The notes under the pieces: generated by a model | What the model was told of the DNA's origin: nothing | The model's database searches: none | What the model saw: the letters and a program-made list of their open reading frames with translations, nothing else | Assembly (NCBI RefSeq): GCF_000687455.2 | Contig: NZ_JGVW01000052.1 | Coordinates: 62,001 to 126,000, forward strand | Reading direction: 5' to 3' | Source of the DNA: Burkholderia sp. lig30 | GTDB taxonomy: Bacteria; Pseudomonadota; Gammaproteobacteria; Burkholderiales; Burkholderiaceae | DNA: 64,000 nucleotides | In this document: positions 1 through 10,900 of the stretch, in pieces | Position numbering within the stretch: the first letter of the stretch is position 1 | How the letters are laid out: every line of letters begins with the position of its first letter | Made by a program: the position numbers and the translations under genes

Positions 1-42
1 GACGTCCGCGGCCCGTTTCGCACAGGATTCACCGGTGCCGCC

Positions 43-69
43 TAAAGTCCGCTGTTGAAATGCCGCTAA
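43..69 (+). promoter_or_regulatory. Sigma-28 (FliA) promoter of the chemoreceptor gene
   Basis: TAAAGTCC at 43-50, an 11-base spacer, then GCCGCTAA at 62-69. The enteric FliA consensus is TAAAGTTT-N11-GCCGATAA, so the match is 6/8 and 7/8 with exact spacing. It lies 41 bases before the ATG at 111 and places the chemoreceptor in the flagellar late-gene class. It also rules out the in-frame ATG at 60, which lies inside the promoter. Confidence 0.75.
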
Positions 70-110
70 CGCCGGAGCATTTCTTCATTGTTGGCTCTTC
101 AGGAATCGCC

Positions 111-1721
111 ATGTTCAGCAAAATCAAGCTCGCGTCGGGTCTACTCGGCGTGTTGACCGTCTTCTGCCTGTTTCTGCTCGCCGTCGAAGCGCTCGGCTTC
201 TGGTCGCTCGCATCGACACGGCGCGGCGTGGACGGTCTGTCGAGCGTCGCGATCGCGCAGTTGGGCGCGGCGAACCAGGCGACCGAGCGTCTGCTCGACG
301 CGCGCATCAACCTGTCCCGTGCCGGCACCCGGATGGTGCGCGGCGGGACCAAGCCGGAAGACATCATTCGCCATGCGAGCGATTCGCTCGCCGAAGCAGA
401 CAAGGCGTTCGCCGCGCTGAGCGCGGCGCCCGCGATCGACGACGAGGACCGGACGCGCGTCGCCGCGCTCGGCGAGCGGTACCGGAAGCTGCATGGCGCG
501 CTCACGGAACTCGTGCAGTTCCTCGCCAGCGACAACCTCCAGGCGTTTCTCGACCAGCCGACGCAGGGCATCCAGGACGCCTACCTGACCGAGCTGCATC
601 AATTCGTCGATTACAGCGGCGCGTCGAGCCGCACGGCACTCGATTCGATCGACGCCAGCATCGGCTGGTTCAAATGGGTCGGGATCGTGCTGCTGGTCGC
701 GATGCTGGCGAGCATCGTCGCGGTGTATCTGGCCGCGCGGCGTGCCATCGTCGCGCCGCTCGAGGAGGCGGGGCGCCATTTCGAGCGGATCGCGCAGGGC
801 CGGCTCGACGAAACCGTGCATCCTCGCGGCGTGTTCGAGATCGACACGCTGCTGCGCGACCTCGGCGCGATGCAGGCGAGCATCGCAGACACGGTGCGGA
901 CCGTGCGCCACGCGTCCGACGCGATCCATCTGGGCGCGGGCGAAATCGCGAGCGGCAACGCGGATCTGTCCGCGCGCACCGGCACGCAGGCCGCGTCGCT
1001 GGAGGAAACCGCCGCGAGCATGGAGGAACTGACCGCAACCGTGCGGCAGAACACGGACAGCGCTCGCGCGGCGAGCGCGCTGGCTGACGAGGCGCTGCGC
1101 GCGACGAGCCACGGCGGCGGGGTGGTCGACAGCGTGATCGACAAGATGCGCGGCATCGCGCAAAGCTCGGGCCGCATCGCGGAGATCATCTCGGTGATCG
1201 ACGGCATCGCGTTCCAGACCAACATCCTCGCGCTGAACGCAGCGGTCGAGGCGGCGCGCGCGGGCGAGCAGGGGCGCGGCTTCGCGGTGGTCGCGGGCGA
1301 GGTGCGCTCGCTCGCGCAGCGCAGCGCGCAGTCGGCGAAGGAAATCAAGACGCTGATCGAGGAGTCGGTCGCGCAGATCGGCGGCGGCTCCGAGCTGGTC
1401 GAGCGCGCGGGCGAGGCGATGCGGACGGTGTCGGCGTCGATCTCGCGGGTCGCGCACACGATGACCGAGATTACCGCCGCGTCGGTCGAGCAGAGCACCG
1501 GGATCGAGCAGGTCAATCAGGCCGTCACGCAGATGGATCAGCTGACGCAGCAGAATGCCGCGCTCGTCGAGCAGGTGGCCGCGGCCGCCGCGTCGCTGAA
1601 CGACCAGACCACGCATCTGCAAAGCGCGGTCGCCGTGTTCGAGCTCGGCGATGCGCGTGCGCCGCGCAGCACCGCGCCGCGCGGCGCGCCGGCTTACGCG
1701 CTGGCCGGCAGCGCCGCGTAG
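111..1721 (+). CDS. Methyl-accepting chemotaxis protein, transmembrane
   Basis: Chemoreceptor of 536 aa. It has an N-terminal membrane helix (about residues 8-30), a periplasmic helical ligand domain, a second membrane helix near 190-212 ([20 protein letters not shown]), a HAMP domain, and the long signalling coiled coil. The conserved hairpin tip is visible ([20 protein letters not shown], then [12 protein letters not shown]), which contacts CheA and CheW. The ligand domain does not reveal the attractant. ATG 111 is chosen because the sigma-28 promoter ends at 69. The last 28 bases overlap the end of the converging epimerase gene. Confidence 0.95.
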   Translation: MFSKIKLASGLLGVLTVFCLFLLAVEALGFWSLASTRRGVDGLSSVAIAQLGAANQATERLLDARINLSRAGTRMVRGGTKPEDIIRHASDSLAEADKAFAALSAAPAIDDEDRTRVAALGERYRKLHGALTELVQFLASDNLQAFLDQPTQGIQDAYLTELHQFVDYSGASSRTALDSIDASIGWFKWVGIVLLVAMLASIVAVYLAARRAIVAPLEEAGRHFERIAQGRLDETVHPRGVFEIDTLLRDLGAMQASIADTVRTVRHASDAIHLGAGEIASGNADLSARTGTQAASLEETAASMEELTATVRQNTDSARAASALADEALRATSHGGGVVDSVIDKMRGIAQSSGRIAEIISVIDGIAFQTNILALNAAVEAARAGEQGRGFAVVAGEVRSLAQRSAQSAKEIKTLIEESVAQIGGGSELVERAGEAMRTVSASISRVAHTMTEITAASVEQSTGIEQVNQAVTQMDQLTQQNAALVEQVAAAAASLNDQTTHLQSAVAVFELGDARAPRSTAPRGAPAYALAGSAA

Positions 1722-2803
1722 GCGGTGGCGAGATGGTACGGGGTCGTCGACGGCATGTCGCCGCGCGACACCTCGCCTTGCGGCGTCTTGCACTCGTACC
1801 AGCCGCGCGGATGCAGGAAGCGCGCGGCGAAGCGCGCGATCTGCGTCGCCAGCGGCGCTGACACAGGCGTGCCGCCGTGCGTCGCGAGCGCGCGCAGATA
1901 CTCGGTCTGCGCCCAGATGCGCTGCGTGCCGTCGAGGCATCCGCCGTGCGCGTCGAGCGCGGCGCACACCGCGCCGGTTTGCGCATCGACGCCGTGGCGT
2001 TCGGCGAATGCGAACGCGCGCGCGAGCGCGCCGGGAAGCCCGGTGTGCGCGACGCGCGCGCCGGCCGCGTCGACCAGATAGAACCATTCGAACTGATGTC
2101 CCGGCTCGAAGCGGTTGCCGGCGGTGCCGAGCGGCAGCTCGGCGACGCAGCCGGTCGCGGTGTCGACGAAGGTGCGCTCGACCGCCTGCGCGGTACGCGC
2201 GAGCGCGTCGTCGAACGCGGCATCGCCGAACGCACCGGCGGCGGCGAGCCATGCCTCGGTCAGATGCATCAGCGGATTCTGCAGCGGGCCGTCGCCCGAC
2301 GCCGAGAAGTCTTCGTGACGCGCGGCATCGAGCAGCGCGTCGCCCGGGCGCGGCGCAAAGCGGTCCTGGATCAACGCGGCGGTCTGCTCGGCGACGCTGC
2401 GCGCATCGCGTTCGCCCGACGCGGCGTAGTACGCGGCGCAGGCGAACACGATGAACGCGTGCGTATACAGATCCTTGGTCATGTCGAGCGGCGCGCCGTT
2501 CGCATCGACGCTGTAGATCCAGCCGCCGTGGCGCGGATCGCGAAAGCGGCGGCACAACGCGTCGAACAGCGTCGCCGCGTGCGCGGCGTCGCCTGCCTGC
2601 GCGAACACGAACAGTTGCCGCGCGCACGCCATCGCGCGATAGCGCGTGACGGGCAGCGGCGCGTGGGTTGCCGGATCGACCGCCTCGAACGGCAGTTGCA
2701 ACGCGCGATCGAAGCCGGAGCCGCGCCAGATCGGCAGGATGACGTCGGCGAAGTGGCGGCGCAGCTCGGTGGCTTGAACGGAGGCGGAGTCGGAAGCGGG
2801 CAT
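1694..2803 (-). CDS. AGE family epimerase/isomerase (N-acylglucosamine 2-epimerase-like)
   Basis: Predicted cytoplasmic sugar epimerase or isomerase of 369 aa with the (alpha/alpha)6 barrel of the N-acylglucosamine 2-epimerase / mannose isomerase group. Family signatures seen: [12 protein letters not shown] near residue 92, [30 protein letters not shown], and [10 protein letters not shown]. Length is slightly below the usual 390-410 aa. The start MPASDSASV is preferred over an upstream in-frame ATG because the intervening residues do not look like the family. Substrate (N-acylglucosamine, mannose or another hexose) cannot be decided. It stands alone, converging on the chemoreceptor. Confidence 0.88.
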   Translation of the reverse strand: MPASDSASVQATELRRHFADVILPIWRGSGFDRALQLPFEAVDPATHAPLPVTRYRAMACARQLFVFAQAGDAAHAATLFDALCRRFRDPRHGGWIYSVDANGAPLDMTKDLYTHAFIVFACAAYYAASGERDARSVAEQTAALIQDRFAPRPGDALLDAARHEDFSASGDGPLQNPLMHLTEAWLAAAGAFGDAAFDDALARTAQAVERTFVDTATGCVAELPLGTAGNRFEPGHQFEWFYLVDAAGARVAHTGLPGALARAFAFAERHGVDAQTGAVCAALDAHGGCLDGTQRIWAQTEYLRALATHGGTPVSAPLATQIARFAARFLHPRGWYECKTPQGEVSRGDMPSTTPYHLATAYAALPASA

Positions 2804-3070
2804 GACGGGGCGTTGGCGCTTGAATCGAATCGTGTCGGCGCCGCACGGATGCGTGGGCTGGCGGCAAGGATATAGCATTCGGGACGGTCCACACCATAAA
2901 AAGGACGATCCGGATCATTCGCCGCAGGTTGCGGAATGTTCGGGCGGCGCGATGCAGACCGTGACGAATACGCCACAGATCGCGCGGGCCGTCATGCGAC
3001 AATGGCCTTTCCCGACATCGTCAGAATGCAGGCGTTAGGTGTTCGCGCAGCAAGCCGCTCCCCGATCTCC

Positions 3071-4396
3071 ATGACCGATTCCGCAGTCTCTCCCCGCTCT
3101 GGTTCCAGCCGCCCTTCCACCCGGCCGCGTCGCCGCAGTGCCGCCGCAGCCAGCCGTGGGCCCGCCCGCGCGGCGGCCCGGCCCGCTGGCGACATGCAGC
3201 ACGGCGACACGTCTCGCGACGCGCTCACGCTCGACCTGTTCGGCAATCCTGTCGGCGCCGATGCGCCCGGGATCGACAACGCGGCGCAGCCCGCAGCGTC
3301 GAAAGCCGCAACCGTCGCGCCGCCCGATACCCAATCGACGCTCGTCGGGTTCGACGTGCCGGCCATCGAGACGATCGATGCGGGCGCGGCGCGGGACGAG
3401 GCGGATCAGGCGGGCCACGTGTCGACGGGAAGCGCGATGATCGAAATCGCGCCGGCCGACGCGGCCGCGTCATCGTCCATCGACGCGGTGCCTGAAACCG
3501 TGGTGGAGGCGGAGGCCGCCGTTGCCGAGCCGAACACGGGCGACGCGCAACGAGCGTCGGCTGGCAGCATGCAGCACGATGCCACGCCGACGGTCGCAAA
3601 CGGCGAGACGGCCGACCGGGATCGGGCGGCGTCGCCGGACATCCCGGACGGGAACCGTTCGTCCGCTGCCGAAAGCGCGGACAGCCCGCATGACGCGCCG
3701 GAGGCCGCCGTTGCGCCGCCGCGTGCGGCACGCCCGCAAAGGGGAGCGAAGCGGCGCGCGGCCGGTGCGCGAAGCGAATCCGCCCCGCGCGGAGCGGCGC
3801 CTCAACCGGCAACACCCACCGAGCAGAAGACGCCACAGCCGGCTTCACCGCCTTCGGAGACGGAGGCGGGGACACGCGTGGCGGCGCCCGCTGCGGCCTT
3901 GGTTCCAGCATGGCCGCCCGAATCGGCCGCTACGCCGACGGAGCCGGCCGTTGCACCGGCGGCGTCGGCCGCACCGGCGCTTTCCGCTTCGACACCCCCG
4001 CCGTCCGTCGATCTCGACGCGCAGGTGGGCCCGCTCGCCGACCGTCTCGCCGCGTTGCAGGCCGACGCGGCCGGGCTGCGGAGCGCGGCCGACCGGGAAA
4101 TGCGGCGCGTGAACCGCCTGCTGCTGGCGCTGGCCGTCGTCGTGCTGGCCGGGCTGGCCGCGCTGCTGTTGCAGGCGCTGGCGCTGTCCGGCGCGCGGCA
4201 GGACGCTGCCGCCCAGCAGCAGCGAATCGACCGGCTGGTGGCCGATCAGCTGGCGCAGCAGGCCACGCTGGCGACGCTCGAGCAGCACAACGAGATGCTG
4301 GCCGTCCAGGTCAACCGCCTTGAACGCGTCGGGCGCGACGTCGTGCGGCCGACCGCGGGCGTGAAGCGCACCAGGCGCGGTCGCGCACCATTCTGA
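3071..4396 (+). CDS. Ala/Pro-rich disordered protein with C-terminal membrane helix and coiled coil
   Basis: Unrecognised 441-aa protein. Residues 1-320 or so are low complexity (Ala, Pro, Arg, Thr, Ser), with one conserved-looking short stretch, DALTLDLFGNPVG, near residue 55. A heptad-like segment (LADRLAALQADAAGLRSAAD) precedes a single strong membrane helix (LLLALAVVVLAGLAALLLQA), followed by a Gln-rich coiled coil and a basic tail ending RTRRGRAPF. This suggests a membrane-anchored scaffold whose long cytoplasmic tail is disordered. No Shine-Dalgarno is obvious before ATG 3071; an upstream ATG at 3026 is possible. No function assigned. Confidence 0.7.
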   Translation: MTDSAVSPRSGSSRPSTRPRRRSAAAASRGPARAAARPAGDMQHGDTSRDALTLDLFGNPVGADAPGIDNAAQPAASKAATVAPPDTQSTLVGFDVPAIETIDAGAARDEADQAGHVSTGSAMIEIAPADAAASSSIDAVPETVVEAEAAVAEPNTGDAQRASAGSMQHDATPTVANGETADRDRAASPDIPDGNRSSAAESADSPHDAPEAAVAPPRAARPQRGAKRRAAGARSESAPRGAAPQPATPTEQKTPQPASPPSETEAGTRVAAPAAALVPAWPPESAATPTEPAVAPAASAAPALSASTPPPSVDLDAQVGPLADRLAALQADAAGLRSAADREMRRVNRLLLALAVVVLAGLAALLLQALALSGARQDAAAQQQRIDRLVADQLAQQATLATLEQHNEMLAVQVNRLERVGRDVVRPTAGVKRTRRGRAPF

Positions 4397-4522
4397 TCCC
4401 GGCAGGCGGCGGCCCGGCGGCACATCGCGCACGCCGCCGTGGCCGCCTGCGCTCGCCGTCACGCACACGCGAGCGTGCGCTCACTCGCTACACTGGAGGT
4501 TCCATCCTTCGTTGGGGGCGCC

Positions 4523-5002
4523 ATGTTGCAGATGCGTCCGATGACGGCAAGCGAGTTTCACGCATACCGCGCACGCGCCATTGCCGGCTACGCGCGCGAT
4601 CTCGTCGCGTCGGGGCAGAACGATGCGGCCGATGCGCCGGTGCGCGCGCGGGCCTGCTTCGACACCTTGCTTCCCGACGGCCTGATGACCGCGGGCCAGA
4701 CGCTGCTGTCGCTCGTCGATGACGCGAGCGGCGAGACGCTCGGCGATCTCTGGTATGCGATCGTGACCGAAGGACCGAATCGCGCGCTGTTCGTCTACGA
4801 TCTTGAAATCGTGCCGTCGCGGCGCCGCCAGGGCTGGGCGTCGCGCGCGCTCGACGCGCTCGACGCCGAGGCGCGCCGGCACGGCATCGCCGAGATCGGC
4901 CTGTCGGTGTTCAATCACAATACGGCCGCGCGTGCGCTGTACCGCGCACGCGGGTTCGTGCCGATCACGACGACGCTGATCAAGCCGATCGTGTCCGGTT
5001 AG
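4523..5002 (+). CDS. GNAT family N-acetyltransferase
   Basis: Predicted acetyl-CoA-dependent N-acetyltransferase of 159 aa. The acetyl-CoA pyrophosphate-binding motif A is seen at about residues 93-110 (DLEIVPSRRRQGWASRAL), followed by the motif B pattern NHNTAARALYRARGF at 131-145. The N-terminal half is divergent and would set the acceptor. Start MLQMRPM at 4523 follows a GGGGGCGCC stretch and fits the fold; upstream in-frame starts would add an unrelated extension. It lies between the disordered membrane protein and the converging copA, with no evident operon partner, so the substrate is unknown. Confidence 0.88.
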   Translation: MLQMRPMTASEFHAYRARAIAGYARDLVASGQNDAADAPVRARACFDTLLPDGLMTAGQTLLSLVDDASGETLGDLWYAIVTEGPNRALFVYDLEIVPSRRRQGWASRALDALDAEARRHGIAEIGLSVFNHNTAARALYRARGFVPITTTLIKPIVSG

Positions 5003-5084
5003 CGGCACGCGCCGCACGAGGCTTCATGCCGCTGCGCTGCGCCGAATGACCGTGCGCGGCCGCTTCCGCGGCATGCGCACGCCA

Positions 5085-7595
5085 TTACCTCGCCCGCCCC
5101 TTCCACGTCCGCAGCAGCAGCGCGTTGGTCACGACGCTCACGCTCGAGAACGCCATCGCCGCGCCGGCGACGACCGGATTCAGCCAGCCGAGCGCCGCAA
5201 GCGGCACGCCGATCAGGTTGTAGACGAACGCCCAGAACAGGTTCTGCTGGATCTTGCGGTACGTGCGCTTCGAAATGTCGATCGCGTCGGCGACGAGCGC
5301 CGGGTCGCCGCGCATCAGCGTGATGCCGGCCGTATGCATCGCGACGTCGGTGCCGGTCGCCATCGCGATGCCGATGTCCGCCGCGGCGAGCGCGGGCGCG
5401 TCGTTGATCCCGTCGCCGACCATCGCGACGATGCCGCCGTGCGTGCGCTTCAGCTCGGCGACGACACGTGCCTTGTCGTCCGGCAGCACCTGCGCGTGAA
5501 ACTCGCCGATGCCGAGCGAGGCGGCCACGGCCGCCGCGCTGCCGCGGTTGTCGCCCGTCACGAGCACGCTCGCGACGCCGCGCGCGGCCAGCTGCTCGAT
5601 CGCGCGGCGCGCGCTCGGCTTCACCGTGTCGCCGAACGCGATCAGCGCCAGCGCCACGCGTGGCGCGTCGGCGCGCATCAGCCACGAGATCGTATTGCCG
5701 GCGCGCTCGAGTTCGGCTGCGCGCGCGTCGAGCGCGGGCGGCACTGCGATGCCGAGTTCGTCGCGCCAGCGCGCGCTGCCGAGCGCGAGCAACTGGCCGC
5801 CGACGCGTGCCTCGACGCCGCGCCCCGCAACCGCGCGGGCGTCGGCCGCGACCGGCGCGGGTGTCGCGCTGCCGCGCGCGGCGGCATCGGCGTCGAACGC
5901 GGCCACGACCGCGCGAGCGAGCGGGTGATCGCTGTCGCGCTGCACCGCCGCGGCGAGCGCGAGCGCGTCGCCGCGCGCGATGCCGACCGGCTCGAAGGCG
6001 GTGACGGACGGCTTGCCTTCGGTCAGCGTGCCGGTCTTGTCGAACGCGATGACGGCGGTGCGCTGCGCGAGTTCGAGCGCCTGCGCGTCCTTGATCAGCA
6101 CGCCGTGACGCGCGGCGACGCCGGTGCCTGCCATGATCGCGGCCGGCGTTGCGAGGCCGAGCGCGCACGGGCAGGCGATCACGAGCACGGCGACCGCGTT
6201 GAGGATTGCGGTTTCGCTGCTTGCGCCGGCAATCAGCCAGCCGGCCAGCGTGAGCACCGCGATCCCGAGGATCGCCGGCACGAACACGGCACTGACGCGA
6301 TCGACGAGCCGCTGGATCGGCGCTTTCTCCGCCTGAGCGGACTCGACGAGGCGGATGATGCGCGCGAGCGTCGTCTCCGCGCCGACCACGGTGGTCGCGA
6401 CGACGAGCGCGCCTTCGCCGTTGATCGAGCCGGCCGTCACCGGTGCGCCCGCGTCTTTCGCGACGGGCAGGCTTTCGCCGGTGATCAGCGATTCGTCGAC
6501 GTGCGAGCGGCCGCTGACGATCCGGCCGTCCACCGGCACCCGCTCGCCGGGCCGGATGCTGACGACCGTGCCGACGCGCACCTGCGCGAGCGGCACGTCG
6601 CGCTCGACGCCCTGCTCGACGATGCGCGCGCGATCCGGGCGCAGCGCGTTCAGCGCGCGGATCGCGTCGGTGGTCTGGCGCTTCGCGCGCGCCTCGAGCC
6701 ATTTGCCGAAGCGCACCAGCGTGACGATCACCGCCGACGCCTCGAAGTAGAGATGCGCGGCGTGCGCCGGTTCGCGCAGCAACTGCCACAGGCTCAGCCC
6801 GTAGGCCGCCGACGTGCCGAGCGCGACGAGGAGGTCCATGTTGCCCGCGCGGGCTTTCAGCGCATACCACGCGGCCCGGTAGAAGCGGGCGCCGAAGCCG
6901 AATTGCACGATCGACGCCAGCACGAGCTGGAGCCAGCCGGGCAGCATGATGTCGAGCCCGAACGGCGCGGCGAGCATCGGGGCGATGAGCGGCGCGCTCA
7001 GCACGGCGGCCGCGATCACGAGGCTGCGTTCGCGGCTGGCTTCGCGGCGTTTGCGCGTGCCGGCGTCCGGCGCGGCCGGCACGGGCGTGCCCGCTGCGCG
7101 GGCCGGCTGCGCGACGGCGGCGAGCGACGCATGGTAGCCGGCCGTGGTGACGGCGGCGATCAGCGCGCCGGGATCGAGCGTGCCGGCCGCGTTGACCGAT
7201 GCGTGCTCGGTCGCGAGATTGACGGACGCTTTCGTGACGCCCGGCACGGCGGCGAGCGCCTTCTCGACGCGGCCCGCGCACGACGCGCAGGTCATGCCGC
7301 CGATCTCGAGGTCGATGATCGCCGGGGCATCGGGCGGTACGGCGATGGCGCCCGGTTCGCCGGCGGGCGAGGCGAGATAGCCGGCGCGCTTCACGGCATC
7401 CAGCAATGCGGCGGTCGCGACGCCTGCCGCGGCGTCGACCGACGCGCACTCGGTCGCGAGATTGACGGAGGCGTTCGTGACGCCCGGTACGGCGGCGAGC
7501 GCTTTCTCGACGCGGCCCGCGCACGACGCGCAGGTCATGCCCTCGATCGTCAGCGCGATCGTGTTCGACGCCTCCGGTGCGGCCTGTTCAGTCAT
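5085..7595 (-). CDS. copA: Copper-exporting P1B-type ATPase CopA
   Basis: Cu(I) efflux ATPase of the inner membrane, 836 aa. Two N-terminal heavy-metal domains each carry MTCASC (Cys 22/25 and 103/106). Then come the transmembrane segments, the TGES phosphatase motif at 372-375, the transport site CPC at 475-477 and the phosphorylation site DKTGT at 519-523, with the GDGIND hinge near the C-terminus. All catalytic residues are present, so it should be active. The start is MTEQAAP; the ATG five bases upstream is out of frame and stops at once. A CueR-type promoter precedes it by about 40 bases; no cueR or copper chaperone is adjacent. Confidence 0.97.
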   Translation of the reverse strand: MTEQAAPEASNTIALTIEGMTCASCAGRVEKALAAVPGVTNASVNLATECASVDAAAGVATAALLDAVKRAGYLASPAGEPGAIAVPPDAPAIIDLEIGGMTCASCAGRVEKALAAVPGVTKASVNLATEHASVNAAGTLDPGALIAAVTTAGYHASLAAVAQPARAAGTPVPAAPDAGTRKRREASRERSLVIAAAVLSAPLIAPMLAAPFGLDIMLPGWLQLVLASIVQFGFGARFYRAAWYALKARAGNMDLLVALGTSAAYGLSLWQLLREPAHAAHLYFEASAVIVTLVRFGKWLEARAKRQTTDAIRALNALRPDRARIVEQGVERDVPLAQVRVGTVVSIRPGERVPVDGRIVSGRSHVDESLITGESLPVAKDAGAPVTAGSINGEGALVVATTVVGAETTLARIIRLVESAQAEKAPIQRLVDRVSAVFVPAILGIAVLTLAGWLIAGASSETAILNAVAVLVIACPCALGLATPAAIMAGTGVAARHGVLIKDAQALELAQRTAVIAFDKTGTLTEGKPSVTAFEPVGIARGDALALAAAVQRDSDHPLARAVVAAFDADAAARGSATPAPVAADARAVAGRGVEARVGGQLLALGSARWRDELGIAVPPALDARAAELERAGNTISWLMRADAPRVALALIAFGDTVKPSARRAIEQLAARGVASVLVTGDNRGSAAAVAASLGIGEFHAQVLPDDKARVVAELKRTHGGIVAMVGDGINDAPALAAADIGIAMATGTDVAMHTAGITLMRGDPALVADAIDISKRTYRKIQQNLFWAFVYNLIGVPLAALGWLNPVVAGAAMAFSSVSVVTNALLLRTWKGRAR

Positions 7596-7636
7596 GTCAT
7601 GTTCCAGAAGACGCGGCCCATGCCGCAAACATATCG

Positions 7637-7667
7637 AGTATCAACATTCCCATCATGGCAAGGTCAA
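7637..7667 (-). promoter_or_regulatory. CueR/MerR-type copper-responsive promoter of copA
   Basis: On the minus strand, -35 TTGACC (7662-7667) and -10 GATACT (7637-7642) are separated by exactly 19 bases, the overlong spacing that MerR-family activators untwist. The spacer holds an imperfect inverted repeat, ACCTTGCC ... GGGAATGT (6 of 8 pairs), similar to the CueR operators of copA genes. The predicted start of transcription is about 35 bases before the copA ATG. Confidence 0.85.
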
Positions 7668-7964
7668 GCGCCGGTGGCGTTGCGACGCGCGACGGGGAGG
7701 CATGCGATACAGAGGGCGCCACACGGCGCGAATCGGGGGTTTACCGGGTTCCGCCATTGTTTTTGTTGGGGCGGCAAGGGTAGGATACAGCCCATCCCGA
7801 GATTCGGCTTCGTCCGGCCGGCGCGCCTGCGGCGAGGAATGCGCGACGCGCGCGCCTGCGGCCCGAACTGCGTCCGTTCATTCCCGACGCCTATACTTGG
7901 GGAAGCCGGCCCGTCCGATCCGATCTCTCAGACAGCCTGACCGTAGTTCAATAGGCATTCCAGC
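7668..7964. other. Intergenic region between divergent copA and the DUF748 gene
   Basis: About 300 bases beyond the copA promoter with no convincing gene. It must hold the promoter of the plus-strand DUF748 gene; I see no clear -35/-10 pair. A T-rich patch (TTGTTTTTGTTGG, near 7760) is the least GC-rich part. Confidence 0.5.
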
Positions 7965-10900
7965 ATGGCAAGCCTCGACAAAGAAAAAGTCTCCTCCACC
8001 CTTCACGCCATCGGCGACGTCGCGCGCTCGCGCCGTGCGAAGCGCATCGGCGTCGGCACGCTGATCTTCCTCGTACTGTTCGGACTGCTTGGATTCTTCG
8101 CGGCGCCGCCGCTGATCCGGCACGTCGCCGAGCAACAGCTGACGCTCCAGCTCGACCGCCCGGCGACCGTCCGGCGCATCGCGCTGAATCCGTACACGCT
8201 GAATCTCGAAGCCGAGGGCATCCATGTCGGCGAACGCGGCGGGCAGGGCGAGTTCATCGATATCGGCAAGCTGACCGTGCGGCCGTCGTGGGCATCGCTG
8301 TTTCGCGGCGCGCCGATCGTCAGCGAGATCCGCGTCGACGCGCCGCGCTTCCATATCGTCCGCTACGACGCGCAGCGCTTCAATTTCACCGACCTGATCG
8401 AGAAGTTCTCGACGCCGTCGAAGCCGGGCAGCAAGCCGGTCCACTTCTCGTTGTCGAACATCCAGGTCAACGACGGGCGAGTCGATTTCGACGACCGCCT
8501 GCTGAACGAGAAGCACGTGATCGACAACTGGTCGCTGGGCATTCCGTACGTCGCGACGCTGCCGTCGAAGACCGACATCTTCGTCGAGCCGAAGCTGCGC
8601 GCGCGGATCGACGGCAGCCCGATCGCGATCGACGGCAAGACCAAGCCGTTCGCGCAGTCGCGCGAATCGGAGGTCGAGCTGAAGTTCGACAGGCTCGACG
8701 TGCCGAAGCTGATCACGTATGCGCCGGCGAAGCTGCCGGTCGCGGTGCGGAACGGCACGCTCAGCACCAACCTCAAGCTCCGTTTCGTGATGGCGGGCGA
8801 CACGCCCGCGCTGCGCGTGTCCGGCACCGTCGACCTGAACGACGCGAAGGTGACGAGCGCGTCGTCCGAGCCGCTGTTCGCCGCGCGCGGCGTGCACGTC
8901 GCGGCAACCGACCTGCAGCCGCTGCGCAGCATTCTGCATTTCGACGAGATTCGCGTCGACCAGCCGGTCGTCGATCTCGCGCGCGACCGCCAAGGCGTAT
9001 TGAACGTCGAGAAGCTCGCCGGCACGCCGGCCGCCCCGGCCGCGGCATCGGGCGCATCGGCAGCGGCGCCGGCTGCGCCGGCCGCCGAAGCGAAGGCCGC
9101 GCCGCTCGACCTGGCGATCCGCCACCTGGCGATCGACGGCGGCACGGTCAATTTCGACGACCGCATGCCGGCGACGCCCGCGGCGCTGTCGCTCACGCGC
9201 ATCGCGACGACGCTCGACGGCTTCACGATGCAAGGCAGGACGCCGGCGCGCTACGCGGTGTCGACGGAACTGTCGCGCGGCGGCACGGTGAAGGCCGAGG
9301 GCACCTTCAGCCTCGCGGCGAAGCAGGCCGACACGAAGCTGACGGTCGACGCGCTCGCGCTGCCCGCGCTGCAGCCGTACCTCGGCGAAGCGACGCGCGC
9401 GCGGGTGCTCGACGGCACCTTCAGCACGACGGTCAACGCGAAGGCCGACTGGGGCAAGACGCCGCTCGACGCGCAGGTCGCCGACAGCGAGCTGAGCCTG
9501 AACGCGCTGAAGATCGCCGCACCCGACGCGAAAGCGCCCGCGATCGCGCTGTCCGACGCGCGCGTGAAGGTGACGAAGGTCGATCTGGCGGCGCGCACGG
9601 CGCAAGTCGAAAGCGTCGACGCCAACGGGCTCGCGCTCGACGTGCGGCGCCTGAAGAACGGCGCGATCGACCTGGCCGCGCTGGCCGCGCCGTCGCAGGC
9701 GGCGCCCGCGCGGGCCGTCGCGCACAAGGGCCGCGCGGAGCCTGCCGCGCCGTCGTGGCACTACGAGATCGGCGAGCTGAACGTGAAGGACGCGGCCGCG
9801 ACCTATACCGACCTGTCGACGCCGCATCCGGTGAAGCTGGCGTTCAAGCCGCTGCAGCTGAACGTGCGGAAGATCAGCGACGACCTGTCGAAGCCGTTGC
9901 CGGTCCAGTTGCAGGCGACGCTGAACCGCAAGGGATCGCTGAACGTGTCGGGCGACGTGACCGCGCAGCCGCTGAAAGTCGGTCTCAGGATCAACGGCAA
10001 CCGCCTCGACGCGGCGGCGTTCGAGCCGTACTTCGGCAGCGCGCTGAACGCGACGGTGGCGAGCGCGCTGCTCAACGCGCAGGGCAACCTGGCGTTCGCG
10101 CAGGTCAAGGACGCGATCCGCGCGTCGTATCGCGGCGACGCCGCGCTCGTCGACGTGCGGATGCTCGACAAGGCGACGTCCGATCCGTTCGCGGGCTGGC
10201 GCTCGCTGGCGCTCACCGGCCTGAAGGCCAGCTACGACGAGCACGGTACCGACGTCGACGCGGCGCGCGTGACGTTCTCGAACTTCTACGGCCGGGTGTT
10301 GCTCGATGCGCAAGGCCGCCTGAACCTGAAGGATGTGGTCGCGCAGGAAAGCGGCCCGGCGCAGTCGCTGACGCGCGACGCAGGCAAGGGCGAGCCGGTG
10401 CCGCTGTCGCCGCAGGGCGCGTCGGCGCCGGCCGTCGCGCAAGCGGCCCCGGCGGCGCACGTCGCGCAGCAGGCCCCGGCGTCGGCGCCGGCGGTCGTGA
10501 AGGCGGCGACGCCGCCGGCGCAGCCGGTGCGGATGCACGTCGGCCAGCTGGTACTGCAGAACGGCCGGGTGAACTACACCGACAACTTCATCAAGCCGAA
10601 CTACACGGCGAACCTCGTCGCGATCAAGGGCATGGTCGGCGGGTTCGGCACGGAGTCGACGACGTCCGCGCCGGTGGACGTCACCGCGAATCTCTCCGGG
10701 AACGGCCCGATCACGATCAAGGGCTCCGTGAATCCGCTGATCGCGAAGCCGGCGCTCGACCTCACCGCGACCGCGCACGACATCGAGCTGACCAACCTGA
10801 CGCCGTATTCGGCGAAGTACGCCGGCTATCCGATCACGAAGGGCAAGCTGAACGTCGATCTGCACTATCAGCTCGCGAACGACCAGCTCACCGCGAACAA

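Noticed and set aside
141..3002. 953-codon minus-strand frame across the chemoreceptor and epimerase genes
   Set aside because: Composition is pure Arg/Ala shadow and it conflicts with two recognisable genes.
5046..7940. 964-codon open frame antisense to copA
   Set aside because: Arg/Asp-rich shadow produced by GC-biased third positions; copA on the other strand has all catalytic motifs.
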